Positions 10,299 to 18,155 of a stretch of 22,460 nucleotides of DNA are shown piece after piece (position 1 is the stretch's first letter; each line of letters opens with the position of its first letter). The notes beneath the pieces were generated by a model. That model was not told the DNA's origin. It was given only the letters and a program-made list of their open reading frames with translations, and did no database searches. Source of the stretch: JAWVZB01 sp033722375 (GTDB lineage Bacteria > Actinomycetota > Nitriliruptoria > Nitriliruptorales > Nitriliruptoraceae). The stretch lies in the NCBI GenBank assembly GCA_033722375.1, contig JAWVZB010000050.1:1-22460 (forward strand), given 5' to 3'. Made by a program: the position numbers and the translations under genes.

Positions 10299-11576
10299 TC
10301 AGCGTTCGAGGATCGCGACGGCGCCGTTCCCGCCGGCGGCGCAGATCGAGATGAGGCAGCGGCCGCCGCCCCGCTCGTCCAAGAGCTTCGCGGCGGTGGC
10401 GACGATGCGCCCGCCGGTCGCGGCGAAGGGGTGGCCCGTGGCGAGCGAGGAACCGGCGACGTTGAGCTTGGAGCGGTCGATCGCGCCGAGCGGCTCATCG
10501 CGTCCGAGCCGCTCCTTGCAGAACGCCGGGTCCTCCCAGGCCTTGAGTGTCGCCAGGACCGTGGACGCGAACGCCTCGTGGATCTCGTAGAGGTCGAAGT
10601 CCTGGAGGGTGAGGTCGTTGCGCTCGAGCATCCGCGGGACCGCGTACGCCGGGGCCATGAGCAGCCCCTCGCCCTCGTGGACGTAGTCGACTGCGGCGGT
10701 CTCGGCATCGACGAAGTGCGCCAGCACCGGGAGGTCGTGTTCCTCCGCCCACTCGTCGGACGCGAGGAGCGCCACGGCGGCGCCGTCCGACAGCGGGGTC
10801 GAGTTCCCGGCCGTCATCGTCGCGTCCGGACCGTCACCGAAGACGGTGTTGAGCTTCGCGAGCTTCTCGACCGACGTGTCCGGCCGCAGGTTCTCGTCCC
10901 GTTCGAGGCCGAGGTGGGGGGTCAACAGGTCGTCGAAGAACCCGCGCTCGTAGGCGTCGGCGAGGTTGTGGTGGCTGGCCACGGTGAACTCGTCCTGCTC
11001 TTCCCGGGTGACGCCCCACTCCTGTGCGGTGATCGAGGCGTGCTCGCCCATCGACAGCCCGGTGCGCGGCTCTTCGTTCTTCGGGATGTGGGGGACGATG
11101 TGGCCCGGCCGCAGCCGGGCGAGCTGCTTGGCCTGCTCGGCCGGCGACTTCGCGTTGTTGACGTCCATGAGGATCCGGCGGAGGTCGTCGTTGAGCTCGA
11201 TCGGGGCGTCGCTCGTGGTGTCGACGCCGCCGGCGATCCCGGACTCGATCTGGCCCAGCGCGACCTTGTTGGCGATGGCGATGGTCGCCTCGAGCCCGGT
11301 GGCACAGGCCTGCTGGAGGTCCCACGCGGGCGTCCACGGGGACAGCCCGCTGCCGAGCACGGCCTCCCGCGTCAGGTTGAAGTCGCGGGCGTGCTTGAGG
11401 ACCGCACCGGCGGCGACGTCACCGAGCCGAGCGTCCTGGAGCCCGAAGCGGCTCACCAGTCCGTCGAGTGCGGCGGTGAGCATGTCCTGGTTGCTGGCCT
11501 TGGCGTACGCGCCACCTTGACGTGCGAACGGGATGCGGTTGCCGCCGACGATCGCAGCTCTGCGGGGGCTGGGCAT
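10299..11576 (-). CDS. fadA2: Acetyl-CoA acetyltransferase (thiolase), FadA2-like
   Basis: This 425-residue thiolase would cleave or form 3-ketoacyl-CoA. The nucleophile C91 lies in LQQACATGLEATIA, the GHP histidine H382 in ATGHPFAATGGR, and the general-acid cysteine C412 in SICAAGGNGA. A YEIHEAFAS block supplies the HEAF motif. The start ATG at 11576 follows AGGACCTCCC. Order and strand with fabG4 and the MaoC gene parallel Rv0243-Rv0242c-Rv0241c, except that here all three point the same way. It is the first gene of the set, with a 111-base gap upstream that holds the likely promoter. Confidence 0.93.
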   Translation of the reverse strand: MPSPRRAAIVGGNRIPFARQGGAYAKASNQDMLTAALDGLVSRFGLQDARLGDVAAGAVLKHARDFNLTREAVLGSGLSPWTPAWDLQQACATGLEATIAIANKVALGQIESGIAGGVDTTSDAPIELNDDLRRILMDVNNAKSPAEQAKQLARLRPGHIVPHIPKNEEPRTGLSMGEHASITAQEWGVTREEQDEFTVASHHNLADAYERGFFDDLLTPHLGLERDENLRPDTSVEKLAKLNTVFGDGPDATMTAGNSTPLSDGAAVALLASDEWAEEHDLPVLAHFVDAETAAVDYVHEGEGLLMAPAYAVPRMLERNDLTLQDFDLYEIHEAFASTVLATLKAWEDPAFCKERLGRDEPLGAIDRSKLNVAGSSLATGHPFAATGGRIVATAAKLLDERGGGRCLISICAAGGNGAVAILER

Positions 11577-11597
11577 GGGAGGTCCTTCTTGCGAGGT

Positions 11598-11618
11598 GTG
11601 TTCGAGAGGGGTGTTCGA
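11598..11618. repeat. Direct repeat ahead of fadA2; candidate operator
   Basis: GTGTTCGA occurs at 11598-11605 and 11611-11618, 13 bases apart, 22-42 bases upstream of the fadA2 start. A TACGTA hexamer (11619-11624 region) adjoins it. The placement suits repressor binding over the promoter of the fadA2-fabG4-htdX set, but no known operator consensus is recognised. Confidence 0.3.
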
Positions 11619-11687
11619 TACGTACCGCCCCGGACCCTGCCTTCGCCCCGCGAACGCCCGTCCAGGCGGCCGTCCGATCGCCGCCGC

Positions 11688-12698
11688 TCAGTCGTCCTCT
11701 GACGGAGGGTCAGGGCGATGATCCGCGACGTAGGCACCGCGCTGCCCCAGCGGCGCGGGCCCGTCCTCGGTCGTGTCCACGGCGGTCTGGTGCTCGAGCT
11801 CGGAGTTGAGCTCGGCTCCGATCAGGATCGCGAACGCGGTCAGGAACAGCCACAGGATGAACACGACCAGGCCGGCCATGGTCCCGTAGGTGCTCGAGAA
11901 CTTGTCGAACGCCGACGCGTACCAGGCGAAGCCGGCGGAGGCTGCCAGCCAGATGAGCGTGCCGGCCACCGCTCCGGGAGTCACCCAGCTCCACCGCGGT
12001 TTCGAGCGGTCGGGCCCGTAGTGGTAGAGGATCCCGAGCGCCGCCATCATCGCGAGCGCGAGCAGCGGCCAGCGACCCCAGAGCAGCAGCGATTCGATCG
12101 TGCTCACGAGCGCGATCTCCTCGAGCACCACCGGCAGGACCGCGATCAGTCCGATCGTGAGGAGCGCGAAGATCATCCCACCGAACGTGAGTGCCAGCGC
12201 CATGCCCCGGAGCTTGAGGAACCCGCGCCCCTCGATCTCGTCGTAGGCGCCGGTGAGCGCGTTCATGATCCCCTTCATGCCACTCGACGCCGACCAGATC
12301 GCCGCCACGAGCCCGATCGCGAGGCCCCAGCCCAGGCTGCTCTCCGAGCCCTCGGCAACCGAGCGGACCTGTTGCGTGATGAAGTCGGTCGCCCCCGCGG
12401 GAAGGACCTCGGACACGTTCTCCACTGCAGCGACGATCTGCGTGGGCTCGGAGAAGAGCCCCCACATGGTGACGGCGGCCACGATCGCCGGGGGCACGGC
12501 CAGCAGCGCGAACAGTGCGACTCCGCCGGCCAGCAGGGCGACGTTGTCGTCCTTGATCTCGTCCTTGACGCGGAGGAGCACCTGCTTCCACCCCGCCCAC
12601 GACATCTGCCAGGGGCGGTCGGCATCGCTCCCGGGCACGTCGGATGCCGCTGCATCGCTGCCCGTTGTGCGTTCGGTCGTCTCGCGTGTGTCAGTCAT
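11688..12698 (-). CDS. YihY/BrkB-family inner-membrane protein
   Basis: This 336-residue integral membrane protein has a charged, Thr/Asp-rich N-terminal tail of about 30 residues, then WKQVLLRVKDEIKDDNVALLAGGVALFALLAV, the family's first helix region. About five further hydrophobic segments follow, including LGWGLAIGLVAAIWSASSG and TYGTMAGLVVFILWLFLTA. The motif GAELNSELEH near the end is typical of YihY/BrkB. The family was once annotated as ribonuclease BN, which is wrong; its role is unknown, possibly transport. The start ATG at 12698 has only a weak ribosome site. The C-terminal tail after residue ~300 is acidic and probably cytoplasmic. Confidence 0.92.
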   Translation of the reverse strand: MTDTRETTERTTGSDAAASDVPGSDADRPWQMSWAGWKQVLLRVKDEIKDDNVALLAGGVALFALLAVPPAIVAAVTMWGLFSEPTQIVAAVENVSEVLPAGATDFITQQVRSVAEGSESSLGWGLAIGLVAAIWSASSGMKGIMNALTGAYDEIEGRGFLKLRGMALALTFGGMIFALLTIGLIAVLPVVLEEIALVSTIESLLLWGRWPLLALAMMAALGILYHYGPDRSKPRWSWVTPGAVAGTLIWLAASAGFAWYASAFDKFSSTYGTMAGLVVFILWLFLTAFAILIGAELNSELEHQTAVDTTEDGPAPLGQRGAYVADHRPDPPSEDD

Positions 12699-12811
12699 GC
12701 GCTCGTGGAGGTCGAGGCCAGTTCCGACCGTACGGCTGGCGGGGGTCGTGAGCCGTACCCCACCACCCCGGTTCGGGCATCCGAGCAGCCGGGGGTGTCC
12801 GCCTGGCGGGG

Positions 12812-13321
12812 TCAGCCCTCGGGAGTCGCCAGCCCGTCGATGATCTGGGTGTTCGGCAGGAGCGTGACGGCGTCGGGCGCGACCGCGAGCTTGATCGAGC
12901 GGCTCCCCCCACCGACGATCACGCGCTCCCGTTCCATGACCCGGTCGTCGACGTACAGCGGGAGCTCCTCCGGCAGGCCGAAGGGGGTGACCCCACCGAT
13001 CATCATCCCGGTGAGGTCGCGGGTCTGCTCGGGGGTCGCGAACGACAGCTTGCGGACCCCCATGAGCTTGCGGACGCGCTTGTTCACGTCGAGCTTCGTG
13101 TGGGCCAGGTTCAGGCAGGCGGCGTACTGGATCGGCTCCCGACGTGAGGCCACGACGATGCAGTTCGCCGAGTCCTCGAGCGGGTAGCCGTAGTGCTCGC
13201 AGAACGCGGCGGTGTCTGCGAGCTCCGGGTCGACGGGGATGACCTCGTACTCGACGGCGAGCTCGTCGAGCACGCGCAGGACCGCAGCCTCGACCTCGCT
13301 GTCGTGATCCCCGCGGCTCAC
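12812..13321 (-). CDS. YbaK/EbsC-family aminoacyl-tRNA deacylase
   Basis: This 169-residue protein belongs to the YbaK/ProX editing-domain family, which hydrolyses mischarged tRNA such as Cys- or Ala-tRNA(Pro). Seen are NCIVVASR, a conserved lysine region AHTKLDVNKRVRKLMG, and the GGVTPFGLP loop that corresponds to the family's GxxxP element. The GTG start at 13321 overlaps the TGA of the upstream oxidoreductase by four bases (GTGA), indicating translational coupling; longer upstream reading in this frame only covers that gene. The preferred amino acid cannot be told from sequence. Confidence 0.88.
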   Translation of the reverse strand: MSRGDHDSEVEAAVLRVLDELAVEYEVIPVDPELADTAAFCEHYGYPLEDSANCIVVASRREPIQYAACLNLAHTKLDVNKRVRKLMGVRKLSFATPEQTRDLTGMMIGGVTPFGLPEELPLYVDDRVMERERVIVGGGSRSIKLAVAPDAVTLLPNTQIIDGLATPEG

Positions 13322-14148
13322 CCGACCAGCTCCGCCAGCCGATCGAGCTGGGGGATGACGTCGCCGCGGGGGCCCGGTTCGACCCACAGGCCGACGCGGT
13401 CGACACCGTGGTCCGCCAGCGCCTCCATCCGCTCGACCGACGGCTTGGTGCCGTAGACGAAGACCGTGAAGGCATCCGGATCGCGCCCCGCCTCCTCGAG
13501 TGCGCTCCGGACCTTCGGGACGCCCTCCACGACCGCCTTCATCCCGATCGGCATCCACCCGTCGCAGAACTCGACCAGCGCGTCGACCGTCTGATCCCCC
13601 AGGGCCGCCCCGAGCAGCACCGGAGGGTGGGGATCCTGGGTCGGCTTCGGCCACTGCCAGGTCGGCGCGAGCTGCATGTGGTCACCGGAGAACTCGGCGA
13701 CGTCCTCGGTCCACAGCTCCTTGATCGCGAGGACGGACTCGCGGACCACGTCCCGCCGGTCGGCGAAGGCGGTCCCGTGCGCCTCCGCCTCCGGGGCGTT
13801 CCAGCCGTAGCCGATCCCGAACTCGAACCGACCGTCCGACAGCCGGTCGAGCGACGACACCTGTTTGGCGAGGTTGATGGGGTGGTGCTGGGCGACGAGG
13901 CAGATCCCCGTCCCGACCCGCAGGTCGCTGGTGGCGGCCGCCGCCATCGCGAGCCCGACGAACGGGTCGTAGGTCCGCTTGTACATCTCGGGCAGGCCCT
14001 GGCCCGACGGGTGGGGGGAGTGGTCGACCGGCATGTGGGTGTGCTCGGGGAACCACAGCGACTCGAAGCCTCGCGCCTCGACCTCGGTGGCCAGGTCGCT
14101 CGGGTGCATCCCCTCGTCGGTGGGGAAGGACAGGATCGCGAGCTCCAC
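13318..14148 (-). CDS. LLM-class F420-dependent oxidoreductase
   Basis: This 276-residue protein is a luciferase-like monooxygenase (bacterial luciferase TIM barrel), of the actinobacterial set that mostly uses F420 or FMN. Seen are GFESLWFPEHTHMP, the TSDLRVGTGICLVAQHHP strand-helix region, KQVSSLDRLSDGRFEFGIG, and the late CDGWMPIG. The GTG at 14148 follows GAGGAG with five bases of spacing, which decides the start over upstream alternatives. It overlaps the YbaK gene by four bases. The substrate is unknown. Confidence 0.9.
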   Translation of the reverse strand: MELAILSFPTDEGMHPSDLATEVEARGFESLWFPEHTHMPVDHSPHPSGQGLPEMYKRTYDPFVGLAMAAAATSDLRVGTGICLVAQHHPINLAKQVSSLDRLSDGRFEFGIGYGWNAPEAEAHGTAFADRRDVVRESVLAIKELWTEDVAEFSGDHMQLAPTWQWPKPTQDPHPPVLLGAALGDQTVDALVEFCDGWMPIGMKAVVEGVPKVRSALEEAGRDPDAFTVFVYGTKPSVERMEALADHGVDRVGLWVEPGPRGDVIPQLDRLAELVG

Positions 14149-14166
14149 GACTGCTCCTCGTCTGCG

Positions 14167-14182
14167 GTCGCTGGCGACGGTA
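14167..14182 (-). promoter_or_regulatory. Promoter -10 candidate overlapped by a palindrome before the oxidoreductase
   Basis: On the minus strand TACCGT (plus-strand 14177-14182) lies 28 bases before the GTG at 14148. It overlaps GTCGCTGGCGACG (14167-14179), identical over 13 bases to the repeat before the FAD dehydrogenase. No clear -35 is visible. A repressor bound there would block the promoter. Confidence 0.4.
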
Positions 14183-14191
14183 GTCGGCCCG

Positions 14192-15106
14192 TCAGTAGCC
14201 GAGGTCCACGTGGACGGGCCCGAGCAGCGGCTCGCCGGCCGCGTAGCGCCGCACGTTCTCGGTGACCCGTCGGGACAACAGCGGCACCGCCATCTCGGGG
14301 GTGTTGCCGACGTGCGGGGTGATGATCGCGTTCGGCAACTCCCAGAGCGGATGCCCATCGGGGAGGGGTTCGGGGTCGGTGACGTCGAGCCCCGCCCCGC
14401 CGATGCTGCCGGACCGGAGCGCGTCGACGAGCGCGTCCGTCGCGATGTGTCGGCCCCGGGCGACGTTCACGATCCAGGCATGGTCGGGCAACCGTTCCAG
14501 CGCGTCCGCGTCGATGATGTGGGTGGTGTCGGGCGTGAGTGCCAACGCCAGGACGACCAGGTCCGCATCGGACAGTGCAGCGTGCAGCCCGTCCGGGCCG
14601 ACCACCCGTGCCGCGCCTTCGAGGTCGTCCGGACGGTTGCGCACCACCGTGGCCCGGGCGTCGAACGGCTCCAGCAGCCGCAGGAACTCCCTGGCGATGC
14701 CGCCACCGCCGAGCACGGTGACGTTCGCCCCGATCAGGTTCCGGCCTTGCGGCGCGCTCCACCCCTGGCGGGTCGCGTACTCGCCCACGCCCCGCATCCC
14801 CGTGAGAGCCAGCGCCAGGGCGTGCTCGGCGACCGGCTCGGCGTAGACACCCTTCCCGCAGGTCCAGCGGTGGTCGTGGTCGAGCACCTCCACGAACGGT
14901 TCGATTCCGGCCCAGGGGAGCTGCACCCACTCGATGTCGGGGTGCTCCTCGAGCAGACGACGGAGCCCGTCGGCGTCCTTCGGGTCGGCCCAGACGATCG
15001 CCTCGGCGTCCCCAGGCGCGACGACCTCGCCGCCGCCCCGACGGACCGCGTCCGCGAGCCACGGTCGTCGTCCCGACGGTTCCACCGCACACCGTGGTGC
15101 CGTCAC
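14192..15106 (-). CDS. D-isomer-specific 2-hydroxyacid dehydrogenase
   Basis: This 304-residue NAD-dependent enzyme would interconvert 2-hydroxy and 2-keto acids. The Rossmann motif is VTVLGGGGIA. The family's catalytic set is visible: Arg in VNVARGR, Glu in DVTDPEPLP, and His in ITPHVGN. AEPVAEHALALAL is the conserved helix before the NAD domain. The GTG at 15106 follows GAGGAGG at five bases, a better start than a GTG at 15133, which overlaps a probable -10 hexamer. The gene is divergent from murI. The substrate (glyoxylate, hydroxypyruvate or other) is not determined. Confidence 0.9.
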   Translation of the reverse strand: MTAPRCAVEPSGRRPWLADAVRRGGGEVVAPGDAEAIVWADPKDADGLRRLLEEHPDIEWVQLPWAGIEPFVEVLDHDHRWTCGKGVYAEPVAEHALALALTGMRGVGEYATRQGWSAPQGRNLIGANVTVLGGGGIAREFLRLLEPFDARATVVRNRPDDLEGAARVVGPDGLHAALSDADLVVLALALTPDTTHIIDADALERLPDHAWIVNVARGRHIATDALVDALRSGSIGGAGLDVTDPEPLPDGHPLWELPNAIITPHVGNTPEMAVPLLSRRVTENVRRYAAGEPLLGPVHVDLGY

Positions 15107-15131
15107 GTCGCCTCCTCGAGTCGTCTCGGTC

Positions 15132-15137
15132 ACGGTA
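15132..15137 (-). promoter_or_regulatory. Probable -10 element of the hydroxyacid dehydrogenase gene
   Basis: TACCGT on the minus strand lies 25 bases before the chosen GTG at 15106, leaving a leader of about 18 bases that holds GAGGAGG. It fits the actinobacterial TANNNT pattern. No convincing -35. Confidence 0.4.
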
Positions 15138-15179
15138 GACCGGCGGGTCCGGCTGGACGGTGTCGGTGCCGCCCGCGGC

Positions 15180-15185
15180 TATCGT
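15180..15185 (+). promoter_or_regulatory. Probable -10 element of murI, leaderless
   Basis: TATCGT is followed by seven bases and then the murI ATG at 15193. No Shine-Dalgarno sequence fits in that space. The first transcribed base would be at or next to the ATG, implying a leaderless mRNA. Confidence 0.5.
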
Positions 15186-15192
15186 CGCCGCG

Positions 15193-15993
15193 ATGAACGA
15201 CCATCCCGTTGGTGTCTTCGACAGCGGCCTCGGAGGGCTGACCGTCCTCCAGGCGCTCGACGACCTGCTGCCTCACGAGCACCTGATCTACCTCGGGGAC
15301 ACCGCCCGCTACCCCTACGGGCCGCGGTCCGAGGACGAGCTGCGCCGCTTCTCCGTGGAGATCGCGGAGTTCCTCATGGGCTTCGACATCAAGATGCTCG
15401 TCGTGGCCTGCAACAGCGCGACCGCGGCGGCGCTCGAGCTGCTGCGCGAGCGCTACGAGATCCCCGTGATCGGGGTCGTGGAGCCGGGCCTCCGGGCTGC
15501 GGTCTCGACCACCAGGACCGGGTCGGTCGCCGTGATCGGCACCGAGGTCACGGCCAGCTCAAAGGTCTACGAGCACACCGCCGAGTCGCTCCGCTTGGAT
15601 CTCGACCTGACGGTGGAGGCGTGCCCCGGGTTCGTCGAGCTGGTCGAGGCCGGCGACACCGACGGCGCTCGCGCGCATCAGCTCGTGGCGGACCAGCTCC
15701 GGGTGCTCGAGGGCCACGACGTAGATGCGCTGGTGCTCGGCTGTACCCATTACCCCCTGCTGGCACGGACCATCAAGGACGTGGTGGGGCGCGGCGTCAC
15801 GCTCGTGTCGTCGGCCGACGAGACCGCGTTCGAGGTCAAGGACATCCTCGAGCGGACCGGCATGGTGCGCGAACAGGAGGGCGCGGCGCGGCGCACGTTC
15901 TTCACGACCGGTGATCCCGAGACGTTCCGGCGGCTCGGTGAGCGCTTCCTCGGCTTCCCCCTCGAGGACGTCCGCGCCCACCGGTGGGACTGA
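15193..15993 (+). CDS. murI: Glutamate racemase
   Basis: This converts L-glutamate to D-glutamate for peptidoglycan. The 266 residues are the normal length. FDSGLGGLTVL is the N-terminal signature. The two catalytic cysteines are C73 in VACNSATAA and C184 in GCTHYPLL. GDTARYPYG is also diagnostic. The ATG at 15193 (MNDHPVGVFDSG) fits the family N-terminus; an in-frame ATG at 15160 would add 11 atypical residues and include the likely promoter. The stop lies one base from the convergent M20 gene stop. Confidence 0.97.
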   Translation: MNDHPVGVFDSGLGGLTVLQALDDLLPHEHLIYLGDTARYPYGPRSEDELRRFSVEIAEFLMGFDIKMLVVACNSATAAALELLRERYEIPVIGVVEPGLRAAVSTTRTGSVAVIGTEVTASSKVYEHTAESLRLDLDLTVEACPGFVELVEAGDTDGARAHQLVADQLRVLEGHDVDALVLGCTHYPLLARTIKDVVGRGVTLVSSADETAFEVKDILERTGMVREQEGAARRTFFTTGDPETFRRLGERFLGFPLEDVRAHRWD

Positions 15994-15994
15994 C

Positions 15995-17200
15995 TCACCC
16001 GAGGTCGTGCTCGTTCCACGGGAAGGTGGCGTCTGCCGCGCGGAACGTCTCTGCCTCGTAGCGTTGCCGGAGCTCGTCGTCCTCCGCGAGATCGACCACG
16101 GCTCCCGCCATCGCCTTCGCCCCGTCCACCATCGCCTGCTGCGCAGGTGCGCGCAAGGTTGCCGCCGTGAACTCCGGCTGGTGGTTGACGGCCGGCAGCG
16201 ACTCGATCGACAGCATCGGGTGGATCGCCGGCATCACGAGTGAGACGTTGGCCATGTCGGTCGAGCCGACCTGGCGACTGGTCTCGGCGTCCTCGTCGGG
16301 GAACTCCCGGCCGAGCGTCTCGGCGTTGCTGCGGTACAGGTCGACCAGCGTCGCGTCGTGGTCGAACTCGGAGTAGGCCGCCCCGGGCTCGTCGAACTCG
16401 AGGCTCGCGCCCGTGGCGATGGCACCGGCCTCGAAGCAGCGACGCACCCGCGGGTACAGCTCGGACAGTTCGGCGAGGTTCGCCGCCCGGGCGTACCACT
16501 GGCCGGCGGTGCGCTCGGGGACGATGTTCGGTGCATCCCCGCCGTCGGTGACGATGCCGTGGATCCGGTCGGTGCCCCGGAGGTGCTGCCGCAGCAGGCC
16601 GACCGCGACCTGCGCGACGGTCAGCGCGTCGGCGGCGTTGATCCCCTCCTCGGGGTGCGCGGAGGCGTGGGCGGACTTGCCGGTGTAGCGAACCTCGAAG
16701 TGCTGGACCGCGAGGCAGCCCATCGCCGGGCGCTCGCGGGCAGCGGGATGCACCATCATCGCGAGGTGGAGCCCGTCGAACGCGCCCTGCTCGAGCATGA
16801 TGATCTTGCCGCCCCCGCCCTCCTCGGCCGGGGTGCCGAGCACGCGGACCGTCAGGCCGAGGTCGTCGGCCACCTCGGCCAGGGCGATGCCCGCACCGAC
16901 CGCACTGCCCGAGATGAGGTTGTGGCCGCAGGCGTGGCCGATCCCGGGGAGCGCGTCGTACTCGGCGCAGATCCCCACGTGCAGCGGGCCGGAGCCGGCG
17001 GTCGCGACGAACGCCGTGTCCAGTCCGGACACCCCGTGTTCGACCGCGAAGCCGCGCTTCGCCAGGTCGTCGGCGACCCGCCGTGAGGAGCGGTGCTCCT
17101 CGAAACCGACCTCGGGATGGTCGTGCAGGTCGCGGGACAGCTCGACGAGGTCGTCGCGGACGTCATCGACGCGGGAGTGGGCGGCGGTCTTCGCATCCAT
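15995..17200 (-). CDS. M20-family metallo-amidohydrolase
   Basis: This 401-residue protein has the M20D layout: metal-site segments GICAEYDALPGIGHACGHN (residues 76-94, C91) and TPAEEGGGGK (E126-E127), H151 in MMVHPA, then the dimerisation domain from about residue 165 to 280, starting CLAVQHFEVRYTGKSAHAS. It closes with the GSTDMANVS block. These features resemble AbgB (p-aminobenzoyl-glutamate hydrolase) and PM20D2-type dipeptidases more than N-acetyl-aminoacid deacetylases, so the substrate is probably an amide or dipeptide. The ATG at 17200 lacks a Shine-Dalgarno sequence but has a close -10 hexamer. It is divergent from the dehalogenase-like gene with 43 bases between starts. Confidence 0.9.
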   Translation of the reverse strand: MDAKTAAHSRVDDVRDDLVELSRDLHDHPEVGFEEHRSSRRVADDLAKRGFAVEHGVSGLDTAFVATAGSGPLHVGICAEYDALPGIGHACGHNLISGSAVGAGIALAEVADDLGLTVRVLGTPAEEGGGGKIIMLEQGAFDGLHLAMMVHPAARERPAMGCLAVQHFEVRYTGKSAHASAHPEEGINAADALTVAQVAVGLLRQHLRGTDRIHGIVTDGGDAPNIVPERTAGQWYARAANLAELSELYPRVRRCFEAGAIATGASLEFDEPGAAYSEFDHDATLVDLYRSNAETLGREFPDEDAETSRQVGSTDMANVSLVMPAIHPMLSIESLPAVNHQPEFTAATLRAPAQQAMVDGAKAMAGAVVDLAEDDELRQRYEAETFRAADATFPWNEHDLG

Positions 17201-17206
17201 GTCGCG

Positions 17207-17212
17207 ACGGTA
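17207..17212 (-). promoter_or_regulatory. Probable -10 element of the M20 gene, leaderless
   Basis: TACCGT on the minus strand is followed by CGCGAC and then the ATG at 17200, a spacing of six bases. No ribosome site can fit, so the transcript should start at or beside the ATG. Confidence 0.5.
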
Positions 17213-17243
17213 GCGTCGACCCCGTACTCCTCGGAGGTGACCC

Positions 17244-18119
17244 ATGGCCACGCGACCGGACTGGGTGGACGGGACCCTCTACCCGTTCGCCGACCACTGG
17301 CGTGACATCGACGGGCACGAGGTCCACTACCTCGACGTGGGGGACGGGCCGACGCTCCTCCTGCTACACGGCAACCCGACCTGGTCGTTCCTTTACCGGG
17401 ACGTGATCGCGCGTCTGGCTCCCGGCTACCGCTGCGTCGCTCCCGACTACCCGGGCTTCGGGCTCTCGACGCCGGCGTGGAACTACGACGGGGCGCCGTC
17501 GTCGCACGCCGACGTGCTCGAGCAGCTCGTGGTGGAGTTGGACCTCCGCGACGTCGTGCTGGTGGTGCACGACTGGGGCGGCCCGATCGGGTTCGCCATG
17601 GCTGGGCGGCATCCCGAGCGCTTCCGCGGTGTCGTCATCACCAACACCTGGGCGTGGCCGCTCGACGGGGACCCGTGGGTCGGACTGTTCTCGCGCCTGG
17701 CCGGCAACCCGCTGTCGCGGGAGCTGACCCGCCGCGCGAACCTCTTCGTGAACGGGGCGCTGCCGACCGCGACCACCACCAAGCTGTCGTCCGAGGTGAT
17801 GCAGCACTACCGGATGCCGTTCCCGACGCCGGAGAGTCGCCGCTTCACCGCCCGGCTGCCACGCGACCTGGTCCGCGAGAAGGACCTCGAGCTCGAAGCT
17901 GCCCAGGCCGTCGTCACGCTGTCGGGCCGCCCCGCGCTGATCGTCTGGGGCGGCAGGGATCCCCTCTTCCCGCCGCGGGTCCGGAAGCGGTTCGAGAACG
18001 CCTTCCCCGACCACCGGAGCTGGGTGCTGGAAGACGCGAGCCACTTCCTCCAGGAGGATGCCCCGCACGAACTGGCGGCTGCCATCGACGAGTGGCACGG
18101 GAACACCTTCCCGTCCTGA
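17244..18119 (+). CDS. Haloalkane dehalogenase-like alpha/beta hydrolase
   Basis: This 291-residue alpha/beta hydrolase would attack a C-X or ester bond through an aspartate nucleophile. Nucleophile D110 is followed by halide-stabilising W111 in HDWGG. N44 in HGNPTWSFLYR is the second halide-site residue and oxyanion contact. The acid D239 is in VWGGRDPLFP, and the base H267 in EDASHFLQ. The set D110-H267-D239 plus N44-W111 is the HLD-III arrangement described for haloalkane dehalogenases. Other Asp-nucleophile hydrolases (epoxide hydrolase, fluoroacetate dehalogenase) share parts of this; the cap tyrosines of epoxide hydrolases are not obvious. The start ATG follows GGAGGTGACCC. It ends 44 bases before the selenoprotein. 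Confidence 0.88.
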   Translation: MATRPDWVDGTLYPFADHWRDIDGHEVHYLDVGDGPTLLLLHGNPTWSFLYRDVIARLAPGYRCVAPDYPGFGLSTPAWNYDGAPSSHADVLEQLVVELDLRDVVLVVHDWGGPIGFAMAGRHPERFRGVVITNTWAWPLDGDPWVGLFSRLAGNPLSRELTRRANLFVNGALPTATTTKLSSEVMQHYRMPFPTPESRRFTARLPRDLVREKDLELEAAQAVVTLSGRPALIVWGGRDPLFPPRVRKRFENAFPDHRSWVLEDASHFLQEDAPHELAAAIDEWHGNTFPS

Positions 18120-18149
18120 CCTGTTCACACGGACGTAAGACCTCCCCTC

Positions 18150-18155
18150 TACCGT
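18150..18155 (+). promoter_or_regulatory. Probable -10 element of the thioredoxin-like selenoprotein gene
   Basis: TACCGT is followed by eight bases (TCTCGGCA) and the ATG at 18164. No Shine-Dalgarno is present. It lies 30 bases after the dehalogenase stop, so the gene may have its own leaderless transcript. Confidence 0.45.

Noticed and set aside
10431..11702. 423-codon plus-strand open frame
   Set aside because: Antisense to the thiolase gene, with no recognisable motif and a composition typical of antisense GC-rich frames.
11718..13187. 489-codon plus-strand open frame
   Set aside because: Antisense to the YihY and YbaK genes; very rich in Arg, His, Glu and Pro without domains.
15107..15133. 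GTG at 15133 as start of the hydroxyacid dehydrogenase
   Set aside because: It has no good ribosome site and overlaps a TACCGT -10 candidate; the GTG at 15106 follows GAGGAGG.
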